From NCBI GenBank assembly GCA_030448265.1, contig JAUJNG010000012.1, positions 1 to 64,000 on the forward strand: a DNA stretch of 64,000 bases, written 5' to 3'. This DNA comes from Abditibacterium sp. Lineage in GTDB: Bacteria > Armatimonadota > Abditibacteriia > Abditibacteriales > Abditibacteriaceae. Shown in pieces: positions 53,838-61,667 of the stretch; position 1 is the stretch's first letter; each line of letters starts with the position of its first letter. Made by a program: the position numbers and the translations under genes. The notes below the pieces were generated by a model. That model was not told the origin of the DNA and did no database searches. It saw nothing but the letters and a program-made list of their open reading frames with translations.

Positions 53838-55166
53838 ATGAAAACACCACTGCGCGCGGCGATTATCGGGATGGGCGGCTTCGCGCGTCACCATCACGAG
53901 GCGTTGTGCACCCTGGAAAACGAAGGCTTGGTGCAACTGTTGGCAACGTGCGAACCCCAGCCGGAGCGTTTCGCGCTGGAGCAGGAAAGGTGGGATTTCG
54001 CGGCGCGCGGGGTGCGGGTCTACGCCGCTTATCTCGACATGCTCGACGCGCACCAGCTCGATTTCGTTTGCATCCCGACGCCAATTCCGCTTCACGCCCC
54101 GATGCACCGCGCCTGTGTCGAGCGCAAAATGGCGGTTTATCTCGAAAAGCCGCCGACGCTCAATTATCAGGAGCTGGACGCGATGCTCGAAGTCGAGAAA
54201 CGCGCGCGATTTGCGACCCAGGTCGGTTTCAACTTCATCGTGGAAGAGGCGCGCCAGGGTTTTAAACGCCGCCTGGTGGCGGGCGAGTTCGGACGGCTGC
54301 GCCGCGCCGTTTTTCTGGGCCACTGGCCGCGCTCGGCAGGGTATTTCGAGCGTGCGCCCTGGGCCGGAAGGCTGGTGATGGGCGACGATCTGGTGCTCGA
54401 TTCGTGCGCTGGAAACGCGCTGGCGCACTACGTTCACAACCTGCTCTTCTGGTGCGGGAGCGATGAAATTTTATCGTGGGGCGAAGTCGGGGAAGTCGAA
54501 GCGCAGCTTTATCGCGCCCACGCGATTGAAAGTTTCGATACGGCTTTCGCGCGCGGCAAATGCGGCGATGTCGAGTTTCGCCTCGCGGCGACGCACGCCG
54601 GAGACGGCGCCGTGTGGCAGCGCGAATGGTTCGAATGTGACGACGCCCGCGTGGCTTACGCATCGCGCGGCGGCTCTGAAATTCACTGGCACGACGGGCG
54701 CCGCGAAAGGGGCGAAACCTCCAACACCTCCACCGTTGGATTCCTGCTCCAAAATCTGCGGCACTACGCGCACTATCTGCGCGGCGAAAGGGAGCGTCCG
54801 CTCACTCGATTGGTGGACTCGCGGCCTTTTGTGCATCTCAACGACCTGCTTTTCATCGCTTCGGGCGAGATTGCGACGATTCCCGAAACGCATTTACGGC
54901 GCCAGAGGACAGAAAAGGGCGAAGAAAGCGTCGCCATCGAGGAAATCGAGGCCCTGATGGAAAATTTCGGCGCGAGCGGCCTGTTTCCCCACCAAAGCGG
55001 CGCAGCGTGGAGCCACACCGGAGGCCGCGCCACTCCTGCCGATCTGCCTCAGCTTCGCTCGGTTGTTTTGGCGATGCGGGACGCTTTCGCGTCGCCGGTT
55101 ATGGCGCGTTATGGCGCGTTAATTATAGAAGTTACGCAGTTGGGTTTGCGCGCGAAAAGTCTTTAA
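53838..55166 (+). CDS. Gfo/Idh/MocA family oxidoreductase
   Basis: 442 aa, longer than the usual ~350. The Rossmann start is LRAAIIGMGGFARHHHEALC and the catalytic Lys motif is complete: AVYLEKPPTLNYQELDAML. GDDLVLDSCAGNALAHYVHN stands where the catalytic His region is expected. The last ~60 residues (from GGRATPADLPQLRSVVLAMR) are encoded by a dispersed 40-bp repeat also found at 61513, so the original C-terminus may have been replaced. It is divergent from the minus-strand CE12 gene. Probably oxidises a sugar or sugar acid; which one is unknown. Confidence 0.88.
   Translation: MKTPLRAAIIGMGGFARHHHEALCTLENEGLVQLLATCEPQPERFALEQERWDFAARGVRVYAAYLDMLDAHQLDFVCIPTPIPLHAPMHRACVERKMAVYLEKPPTLNYQELDAMLEVEKRARFATQVGFNFIVEEARQGFKRRLVAGEFGRLRRAVFLGHWPRSAGYFERAPWAGRLVMGDDLVLDSCAGNALAHYVHNLLFWCGSDEILSWGEVGEVEAQLYRAHAIESFDTAFARGKCGDVEFRLAATHAGDGAVWQREWFECDDARVAYASRGGSEIHWHDGRRERGETSNTSTVGFLLQNLRHYAHYLRGERERPLTRLVDSRPFVHLNDLLFIASGEIATIPETHLRRQRTEKGEESVAIEEIEALMENFGASGLFPHQSGAAWSHTGGRATPADLPQLRSVVLAMRDAFASPVMARYGALIIEVTQLGLRAKSL
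55049..55093 (+). repeat. Dispersed 40-bp repeat, copy 1
   Basis: CAGCTTCGCTCGGTTGTTTT followed by GGCGATGCGGGACGCTTTCG. The copy at 61513-61558 differs by a CG/GC swap and one base. Here it encodes part of the C-terminus of the Gfo/Idh protein. Confidence 0.75.
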
Positions 55167-55230
55167 GCGGGGCTTGCGGCCTCTTCCTATGGGGAACTCA
55201 ACGATTGGAAGAGGCCGCAAGCCCCCCCGC
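55167..55230. repeat. Palindrome, GGGGCTTGCGGCCTCTTCC family
   Basis: GCGGGGCTTGCGGCCTCTTC mirrored by GGAAGAGGCCGCAAGCCCC with ~18-base loop, between convergent genes; may also act as terminator. Confidence 0.88.
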
Positions 55231-55238
55231 TCGACCGA

Positions 55239-57014
55239 CTACTTTTCGCGCGGCAAAAACCCGTCTTCGTTCAGAATCCGCGCGTAGCGCGCGATGGTGC
55301 GCGGCAAGACGTTGATGACGCTCGAACCCGTCATCCAATCTACGATTTGCATGAATCTTGTGCCGCGACGCCAAATGTAGGGATTGAAGGAAATCACCGG
55401 CGCATCAAGAGTGCCGATGATCCAGCCAGGGCGCAGTTTGGGCGCTGTTTCTAAATCTTCGAGCGTTGTGATACGAACAAACGGCGAAGCCGCATGAATC
55501 GTGCGCGGCGTCTGGTTGAAGGCCAAAAAACCTTTTTTCTGGTGCCAGACGCGGTTGCGCCCTGGCATCGCCGACGACACGAAGTATTCCAGCCCGCTCT
55601 GTGCCACCGACTCGAAAATCTCCGTTTTGACCTCGGTTAAAGTCGCCAGATCCGAGTCCATGAAAGCGTAGTAGCCGCGCGGCGTCCCCGCCTCGCCCGC
55701 GATGTCGCGGATGCGGCGCAAGGCTTCTTCGCAGTGTTTTCGCAGAATGTCGGGCGGGCAGTTGGCCTCCGCCAGAACGCCCAGCCCGCCGGAATGCAAA
55801 ACCGGCTCGACCAGGCCGCACACTCCGCCCCGTTCGCGCGCGATTCCCAACAGTTCCCAACCCTGCGGGCAGGTTTCGTAGCGTTGCGCGTGCGTCCCAA
55901 TCCCCATTTTAAGGCCAGTGACGGCGCACAATTCGAGCAGATTGAGCATCGCCTCGTTGTGCGCGACTTCGCCCGAATGCCACAGCAAAGACGTCAGGAT
56001 TTTGCCCTCGCGCGCGTATTGGCGCAGCGTTTCGTCGTCCGGCTCGCCCGCGAAAAGGTCATTGTGGGCCGTCCACTTCTGCGGCGCGACTTCGATAACC
56101 GGAAACGCGGGGCGGTTGGGATCAACGATCTGGATGCACGCGCCGCTTTTGCTCCACTCGAAAATATCGCCGTCACCGGTCTGACGGCCCACGATCACCC
56201 GATTGCCGGTGTTCTGCGTCCACTGCGCGACATCCTCAACCGCTTCGCTGGTTTGCTCGACATAAGCCGCGACTTGCACCTCGCTGGGCGGCAAATCTCG
56301 CCGTTCGCCAAACAGCGCGATGCGCCCCTCGCGGCAGTGCGCGGGAATCTGGCTCAGAATCGCCGCCGGATCGCCGAAGGCCACGCCTTGCGCTCGATGT
56401 TCCCAGCGCGCCGCGATGCGCCGCGTGATGGAAGCGTAAGTGTCGTCGGCGCGCAAAAAATCAATCGCGCTTTCGTCCTTAGCGGGCGAGAGAAGCGTGT
56501 GAAGCGGCAGATCCATCTCGTGCGCTAAATCCTGAGCCTCGTCGCCATCGGACAGGGCGAGAGCGCGATTCCAGAAGATGTCAGGGAATAAATACGGCCC
56601 GATTTCCAGTTCGCGCTCGCCCACGCGCACCTTTTCCGGCGCGACAACGATGCTCTGCGGCTGAACTTCCGTTTTCACCAAAATTGCGCGATACAGCGCG
56701 GCGGGCGAAGCGGCGCGCGCGAAAACGGGCAAACCGAACTGCGCCAAACTCGAATCGAAGAGTTCGGTCTGGCCCAGAACGAGCGGCTGCACCTCGAAAG
56801 TCGCGCACAGATAATTGAAGGCGCCGAAATGCGCGCCGCCCAAAACGGTCGAGCCGGTGCGCGCGAAAAGGCGCCCGTCGCGCTGGGCTTCGAGATAAGA
56901 CTCGAACAGCGCGCCGCATTCCTGCACCAGCCACGCGAGAGAGGGCAGGACAAGGGAAACGTCGGGCTGAGCCATGTCGCACAGCAGCAGCCAGAGGGGT
57001 TTTTTGGGAGTCAT
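55239..57014 (-). CDS. Unrecognised 591-aa cytoplasmic protein
   Basis: A full-length, well-composed protein without signal peptide or membrane helix. I recognise no family. Visible features: KPLWLLLCDMAQPDVSLVLP at the start; a mid-region motif LLWHSGEVAHNEAMLNLLEL followed by GLKMGIGTHAQRYE; GGVCGLVEPVLHSGGLGVL; and SSAMPGRNRVWHQKKGFL near residue 510. The His/Glu-containing middle motifs could be a metal or glycosidase-type active site. The ATG at 57014 is chosen because the upstream open frame overlaps a gene remnant. It follows the FAD oxidoreductase on the same strand, so an enzyme role in the same sugar pathway is possible. Confidence 0.6.
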   Translation of the reverse strand: MTPKKPLWLLLCDMAQPDVSLVLPSLAWLVQECGALFESYLEAQRDGRLFARTGSTVLGGAHFGAFNYLCATFEVQPLVLGQTELFDSSLAQFGLPVFARAASPAALYRAILVKTEVQPQSIVVAPEKVRVGERELEIGPYLFPDIFWNRALALSDGDEAQDLAHEMDLPLHTLLSPAKDESAIDFLRADDTYASITRRIAARWEHRAQGVAFGDPAAILSQIPAHCREGRIALFGERRDLPPSEVQVAAYVEQTSEAVEDVAQWTQNTGNRVIVGRQTGDGDIFEWSKSGACIQIVDPNRPAFPVIEVAPQKWTAHNDLFAGEPDDETLRQYAREGKILTSLLWHSGEVAHNEAMLNLLELCAVTGLKMGIGTHAQRYETCPQGWELLGIARERGGVCGLVEPVLHSGGLGVLAEANCPPDILRKHCEEALRRIRDIAGEAGTPRGYYAFMDSDLATLTEVKTEIFESVAQSGLEYFVSSAMPGRNRVWHQKKGFLAFNQTPRTIHAASPFVRITTLEDLETAPKLRPGWIIGTLDAPVISFNPYIWRRGTRFMQIVDWMTGSSVINVLPRTIARYARILNEDGFLPREK

Positions 57015-57036
57015 GGGGTTTTGAGGCGCACGAACT

Positions 57037-57385
57037 TCAGGTTGGAAAGCGTGAGTTGGAAAACGTGAGTTGCGCGCGTAGGGCTTCGCCGTCGGCGTCG
57101 AGGCCAAATCCTGGTCGCAAATCCGTCAAGGCGAAGTGCCCGTCGCCGTTTTGCGTCGTGCTTTGAGCGCGCACGCAGCTTAAAAACTGGCTCGATTCGT
57201 CGGGGTTTTCCAGCGCCTCGACCCAGGCGGCGCCAGGAAACGCCCGCCAATTTTCGCACCAAATCGAGCAGGGCCATTTCAGCCATTTCGAGCAGTTTGT
57301 GCGGCCAAACCTCGCGCGCCTCGCCCAGAATCTCGAACGCCTGACGTGGCGCCCGCAAGTAGGGCGACTTTACGAGTTGGAAACC
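57037..57385 (-). pseudogene. C-terminal remnant of an unidentified gene
   Basis: Directly after the FAD oxidoreductase stop, one frame reads SPYLRAPRQAFEILGEAREV and WPHKLLEMAEMALLDLVRKL. Near 57240 the sensible reading moves to another frame (AAWVEALENPDESSQFLSCV, HFALTDLRPGFGLDADGEAL) and stops at 57037. Composition is protein-like in each part, but there is no start and one frameshift. I cannot name the family. Confidence 0.45.
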
Positions 57386-59778
57386 CTCATTTCAAAAATG
57401 CGGGCACTCGCGTCGCCCCAGGTTGATACCACTTCCAATCGCAAAGCGCGAGCGCGGACTGTCTCGAAGTGGGCGCGGTAAAGCCGGTGAGAATTCTCTT
57501 TTTCCTCGAGAATCAGCCGTTCGCCATCGCCGATCTGAGCGAACAAGCGGAAATGGCGAACGCATTCGGCGGGACTTTCCAGGGGCGCGCGGCTTCCGGC
57601 GGGGGTGGTGAGGTTGGTGTCGAAGAGCAGTTGCACGCCGTTGAATTCCACCTCGTCGGGCCATTGGAGGGTGCAGCTTTGCGGCAGGGCCTGTGAGGGA
57701 TCGCTTTTCCACAAATTGGGCAAATCTTCGGGCCAGGCACCCCCATTATTGACCATCCGCGCCGCAAACGGCTGCGGATTGGGATGAAGCCGCGCGGCTA
57801 ACGGGGCGCGCCCCGATTGGCGCCAATGTTTGTAGGCCGGAATCTCGACTTGATCGGGCGAAAAACACGCGAAATGGGCGTTTTTGGGTTCCGGCCCGCC
57901 CGCGCATTCATAAAGAAACTGCGCGATGGTGCCGGTGGGCGCCTCGCCGCCCTGCGCGTCGCCGCCCTGCGCCCACCAAACACCCTTCGCGGGGCGCAAA
58001 ACCAGACGGTGCGGCGTGTCGGGCACAACGTCGGCATCGAAAATCGCGCGCACCCAGCCGCTCGAACGCGCCGGCACGCGCAAATTGGCGCATTCCAGAT
58101 ATTTTCCTGGCGTTCTGTCCCAGATGCGCTCCAACTGGTGCAATTCGGCCACGACCGGCACCGCTTCGTCGCTCTCATTTTTGAGGAAAAACTCGACCCA
58201 TTCGAGCCGATTTGCGGTAAGCGGCACGATCTGGCCGCGCCACTTATCCAGAGGCTGCCAGGCCATCTCATTTGGCGCGCCCAGATCGAAGGGCGCTTCG
58301 CTGCTCGCCGTAACGCTGGCTTGGCGCGCTATATCGGCTGCGTCGCTGTTTTTCAGGCCCAGAACGCGGCAGTCGTCGCGCAAAAGCTGCTGGCGAATCG
58401 TTTGAATGTGCCTATCTTCAGGATTCGCTGTTTCGCGCGGGGTAAGGCCGTTGTGAATCGCATACGCCGCCGCCGTGCCGACCGCCTGACCTTGCATTCC
58501 CAGCGTGAGCTGCACCCGCACCGGCCCCAGACCAACGTGAGTGAGCGAATAGCAGCGCCCCGCCATCCACAAATTCTCGATGTTGCGCGAATACATGGCG
58601 CGAAGCGGAATCGAAAAGGGCGCAACGCGAATCCAGTGTTTGTAGTTGTCGTCCACGTTTTCGCGTTCGCCTGGCTCGGTTTTATTGAGGATGCCGCCCG
58701 AAATGTGCAGGTCGATCCACCAACCGGCATAAGCCACGCCATCGGGCCAGTTTTGCTCGCTTTGAACGTCTTTTTCGCTCACAATGACATCGCCCATCAA
58801 GCGCCGCGATTCCCGCTTGCCAGGGATTTGGCCGACCCATTCCAAAACGTAATTGCGCGCTGCTTCCTTGTCTTCACTGTGGTTTTTGATGAAGTTCCAC
58901 ACACCCAAAACGTGGCGGTGCAGTTCGTCTCGAATCGCGGCGTTGTCCTCGATTTGATGCCAGGGATTGCAGACTTCCAGCCACCAGTAACCGCCGTAAG
59001 TCGGCTTGTTCAAATGGTAGAGTTTGCGATTGAAACCGATTTCTTCGAGCGATTTGTATTCTTCGATCCAGGGCGGCGCCACAAAGGGCACCGGCTTGCC
59101 GCAGTCGCGGGCGCGCATGGTGATGGTGGATCCCATCGTCACGTCGTCGCTTTTGAGCGGCGCCAGAGGCTCGCCGAATTCGTCGCGGCTTTCGCGTCCA
59201 TAGCGAAAATCGGCGCCCGCCAGAAACCCGATAGTGCCATCACCCGTCGCGTCCACGAATTGTTTCGCCCGAAAAACCAGTTCTTTTTCGCTGCCCATTT
59301 GTGAGGCGTGAACCGCCATAATGCGCCGCTTCTGGCCGCCGGTTCTGCCCAGTCCGTTGGGCGTAATGCGCGGCGTTTTTTCGCCTTCGAGGGCCTCGGA
59401 TTCCACGCCGCGCACGCTGGCGTTGAAAAACGTGGAGAGATTCGCTTCGCGGCGCGCAGATTCGCTCAGCGTCATGTCCCACAGCGAGTTCATCATGCCG
59501 TGATCGAAAAATTCTTCGTGATTGTGCGGGCGGTCTTCGAGCTGAAATTCGTGGACGATGCCGGTTTCGCCGCTCCAGGCGTGGGAATGGGCGCAGCCGT
59601 AGGGCACGACGCGCACTTCCGACGAACTGTTGCCGCCGAAAACGGGGCGATCCTGCAAAATCGCGGTTTTGAGGCCCTGGCGAGCGGCGGCAATCGCGGC
59701 GCACAGGCCGGCCAGACCGCCGCCGGTGACCACCAGATCGAAGTGCAGAATGTCTGGGGTTTTGTGTTGAGTTGACAT
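57370..59778 (-). CDS. FAD-dependent oxidoreductase with C-terminal accessory domain
   Basis: 802 aa. The ADP-binding fold starts at DLVVTGGGLAGLCAAIAAAR; FGGNSSSEVRV and FVDATGDGTIGFLAGADFRY are hallmarks of the FAD-dependent (PF12831-type) family frequent in planctomycete and Armatimonadota sugar loci. MAGRCYSLTHVGLGPVRVQL is the second FAD-contact region. Residues ~530-800 are a beta-rich domain with WSKSDPSQAL-like and FEMRV ends, resembling galactose-binding modules. No signal peptide with ATG 59778. Substrate unknown; oxidation of a sugar or polyol is the common guess. It is preceded by the IclR gene at 79 bases and was probably co-transcribed with it. Confidence 0.88.
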   Translation of the reverse strand: MSTQHKTPDILHFDLVVTGGGLAGLCAAIAAARQGLKTAILQDRPVFGGNSSSEVRVVPYGCAHSHAWSGETGIVHEFQLEDRPHNHEEFFDHGMMNSLWDMTLSESARREANLSTFFNASVRGVESEALEGEKTPRITPNGLGRTGGQKRRIMAVHASQMGSEKELVFRAKQFVDATGDGTIGFLAGADFRYGRESRDEFGEPLAPLKSDDVTMGSTITMRARDCGKPVPFVAPPWIEEYKSLEEIGFNRKLYHLNKPTYGGYWWLEVCNPWHQIEDNAAIRDELHRHVLGVWNFIKNHSEDKEAARNYVLEWVGQIPGKRESRRLMGDVIVSEKDVQSEQNWPDGVAYAGWWIDLHISGGILNKTEPGERENVDDNYKHWIRVAPFSIPLRAMYSRNIENLWMAGRCYSLTHVGLGPVRVQLTLGMQGQAVGTAAAYAIHNGLTPRETANPEDRHIQTIRQQLLRDDCRVLGLKNSDAADIARQASVTASSEAPFDLGAPNEMAWQPLDKWRGQIVPLTANRLEWVEFFLKNESDEAVPVVAELHQLERIWDRTPGKYLECANLRVPARSSGWVRAIFDADVVPDTPHRLVLRPAKGVWWAQGGDAQGGEAPTGTIAQFLYECAGGPEPKNAHFACFSPDQVEIPAYKHWRQSGRAPLAARLHPNPQPFAARMVNNGGAWPEDLPNLWKSDPSQALPQSCTLQWPDEVEFNGVQLLFDTNLTTPAGSRAPLESPAECVRHFRLFAQIGDGERLILEEKENSHRLYRAHFETVRARALRLEVVSTWGDASARIFEMRVSNS

Positions 59779-59856
59779 GGAAAAGAGGGAGGGAAAGGAT
59801 TGATGGGAAAAGATGGGAAGAGGGCGCAAGCCCCGCTTTCCCCCACAGATTGATTT

Positions 59857-60663
59857 TCAGGATTTACGCGCCATTTCCCGCGCGATGAGCGCGGCGGTTT
59901 CCTGGAGGCGGGCGAGGGCGACGGGAATCTGCGCCGCTTCAAATTTGGCCGAAACCGCCAGGCCCGCGATGACCGGTTCGCCAATGGCAACGGCGAGAGA
60001 AACTTCGCCTTGGCGGAAATCGAGACGCCCGAAACCTTCGCGCCGCGCGTGGGCGACCGATTCGCTCAGGGAGGGTAACGGCGGTTTGGAAATCCCGCTC
60101 AACTCGGCCTCGGCGAGCGCAACTTCCTCCCCGACGCCGGTCTGGGCCAGTAAAATGACGCCGATGCTCGAATTGCCCGCCGGTTCGAGTTCGTGGGTGC
60201 CGATGGCCTGGGACAGCGCCATGCGGGGCCGCGCGTGAAACAAATAGCACACCTGACGCTGCCACAAAACGCCCAGCGCCACCACCAGATCGGGCGCTAA
60301 ATTTTCCTCGCGCAAGGCTTCGAGATGCGGCAGGGCGCACGACAAAAGATGCGATCCCTGCAAACTTTGCGCGGCCAGGACGTGGACGCCAGGGCCAGGG
60401 CGATACTTGCGGTCGGTGCCCTGTTCGGCCAGTCCGACGGCGGCCAGAGTTCCAAGCAGGCGATTGGCGCGCGTCGGCTCCATCCCCAGAATCGCGGCCA
60501 TGTCGCGGCTCCCCACACTCTGGCCGTGCGAAACCAGGGTCTGCAAAACGCGCAGGCCGTCGATGAGGCTCTGATTGGGCTGGGCGGGCATGACAGCCGA
60601 AGTCAAACACGATTGGCGCGCCGCGTCTGAAGCGGAAGAAGAACGGGGAGAAGTGATTTTCAT
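59857..60663 (-). CDS. IclR-family transcriptional regulator
   Basis: 268 aa. The winged helix is SLIDGLRVLQTLVSHGQSVG with SRDMAAILGMEPTRANRLLG, followed by GLAEQGTDRKYRPGPGVHVL and the GAF-like effector domain (VCYLFHARPRMALSQAIGTH, ARREGFGRLDFRQGEVSLAV). IclR regulators of the KdgR type respond to pectin breakdown products, which would suit uxaE/uxaC nearby; this is inference. ATG 60663 is the longest start; MPAQPNQS at about 60591 is an alternative. Confidence 0.92.
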   Translation of the reverse strand: MKITSPRSSSASDAARQSCLTSAVMPAQPNQSLIDGLRVLQTLVSHGQSVGSRDMAAILGMEPTRANRLLGTLAAVGLAEQGTDRKYRPGPGVHVLAAQSLQGSHLLSCALPHLEALREENLAPDLVVALGVLWQRQVCYLFHARPRMALSQAIGTHELEPAGNSSIGVILLAQTGVGEEVALAEAELSGISKPPLPSLSESVAHARREGFGRLDFRQGEVSLAVAIGEPVIAGLAVSAKFEAAQIPVALARLQETAALIAREMARKS

Positions 60664-60712
60664 GGCCTGTCGAGATTGGAAGTGCTTTTATAGCAATTTG
60701 ATTTTCATTGAG

Positions 60713-60889
60713 TTATTCAGCCTTCGGCTTTACACCGGCATCAGCTGGTGTCCGACGCGGCCCTGCCAGGCGTCGATGCCGCTCGAAGACCGGAAACAGA
60801 ATCGCCGCGAGGCTCACAATTATAGCTATGACGACAAGCAATTCAATGAGGGTAAAGGCCCTGAGACGGTTGTTGTGGTTGATTTTCAT
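60713..60889 (-). pseudogene. Prepilin N-terminus fused to a permease tail
   Basis: ATG 60889 reads [20 protein letters not shown], a perfect prepilin signal and helix up to ILFPVF. The sequence then switches to the DNA for GIDAWQGRVGHQLMPV-stop in another frame, the counterpart of the tail of the DUF6784-like protein (DGWQGRMGHHLTPD-stop at 49709). The 58-aa product is therefore a chimera with a nonsense C-terminus (HRRLAGPRRTPADAGVKPKA). It has lost the H-x9-DG part. The promoter at 60938 is intact. Confidence 0.75.
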
Positions 60890-60937
60890 GGTGGTAAAAC
60901 TCAATAAAGTGCTACTATAGCAATTTCTCACCTCTTT

Positions 60938-60970
60938 ATTATACCCACCAGGCCAAATTTTCAAACGTTT
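60938..60970 (-). promoter_or_regulatory. Promoter TTGAAA-N15-TATAAT with AAACGTTT palindrome
   Basis: On the minus strand, TTGAAA (60964-60959) and TATAAT (60943-60938) are 15 bases apart, in the same GTTTGAAAA-N11-GGGTATAATAAA arrangement as at 27163. AAACGTTT (60963-60970) overlaps the -35 and could be an operator. It drives the prepilin remnant. Confidence 0.6.
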
Positions 60971-61043
60971 TGAATTAATTTTTTGATATAGTCTGCAATC
61001 GAGGCTGGGGCATCAGAGGGCTTCAAAGCAGTAAAAAACAGAT

Positions 61044-61599
61044 ATGAGACGACCAATTCTTAGCGCCGCGCTTTGGGGCGTGTTCGTAATGACGGGCGCG
61101 CATCTCTGCTCTGGCCAGGGCAAGGCACCCATTTCTGCAGCCACCTCTTTCCGCCACGTCGTTTTCGGTTCAAAAAACCCAATGGAACGGCGCATCGGCC
61201 TCCTGTTTAAGCGACGGTAAAACCGAAGCGGTCGTGGTGCCCGCGTTTTCGGGGCGCGTGATGCACTATGGCTTCATCGGCGGCGCCAACTGGTTGTGGA
61301 GCGCGCCGCCGGAAAAATTGGGCGAAGGCTGCAAAAACTGGGGCGGCGACAAGACTTTCGTCGGCTCGCACGGAGCGTGGAAGCTCTTCGCACCCAGCAT
61401 TTGGCTGGCCCAGCCAACCTGGGACGGGGAAAAGCATGGGGCCGAAATTTTGCCGAATGGCGGTCTTCGCACCATTGGGCCGGTCTGGAAGGGTTTCGGG
61501 GTGCGCGTCATCCGCAGCTTCGCTGCGTTGTTTTGGCGATGCGGGACGCTTTTGCAACTTCAACCAGGAGCCTATCCTAAAGAGGAAATCGAACGGTGA
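61044..61599 (+). pseudogene. Truncated DUF4380-like secreted protein
   Basis: ATG 61044 begins a signal-like N-terminus (RRPILSAALWGVFVMTGAHL). After a frameshift near 61150 the frame reads VPAFSGRVMHYGFIGGANWL, then WGGDKTFVGSHGAWKLFAP, GAEILPNGGLRTIGPVWKGF and GVRVIRSF, the pattern of DUF4380-like beta-sandwich proteins. At 61513 a dispersed 40-bp repeat replaces the continuation and the frame ends at 61599, far short of full length. Both a frameshift and a repeat junction mark it as non-functional. Confidence 0.65.
61513..61558 (+). repeat. Dispersed 40-bp repeat, copy 2
   Basis: CAGCTTCGCTGCGTTGTTTT followed by GGCGATGCGGGACGCTTTTG; see copy 1 at 55049. It marks the point where the DUF4380-like gene is broken. 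Confidence 0.75.
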
Positions 61600-61604
61600 G
61601 CTTC

Positions 61605-61636
61605 TGGGAGCGCGAGCAGGGATGCTCGCGCTCCCA
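61605..61636. repeat. Short palindrome GGGAGCGCGAGCA / TGCTCGCGCTCCC
   Basis: 14-bp perfect stem with 4-base loop, 32 bases before the uxaE start. Could be a terminator for upstream transcription or a repeat of the family seen at 41912. Confidence 0.75.
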
Positions 61637-61667
61637 CAAAAGGCTTCAACACGCTCTCAAAATTCTC

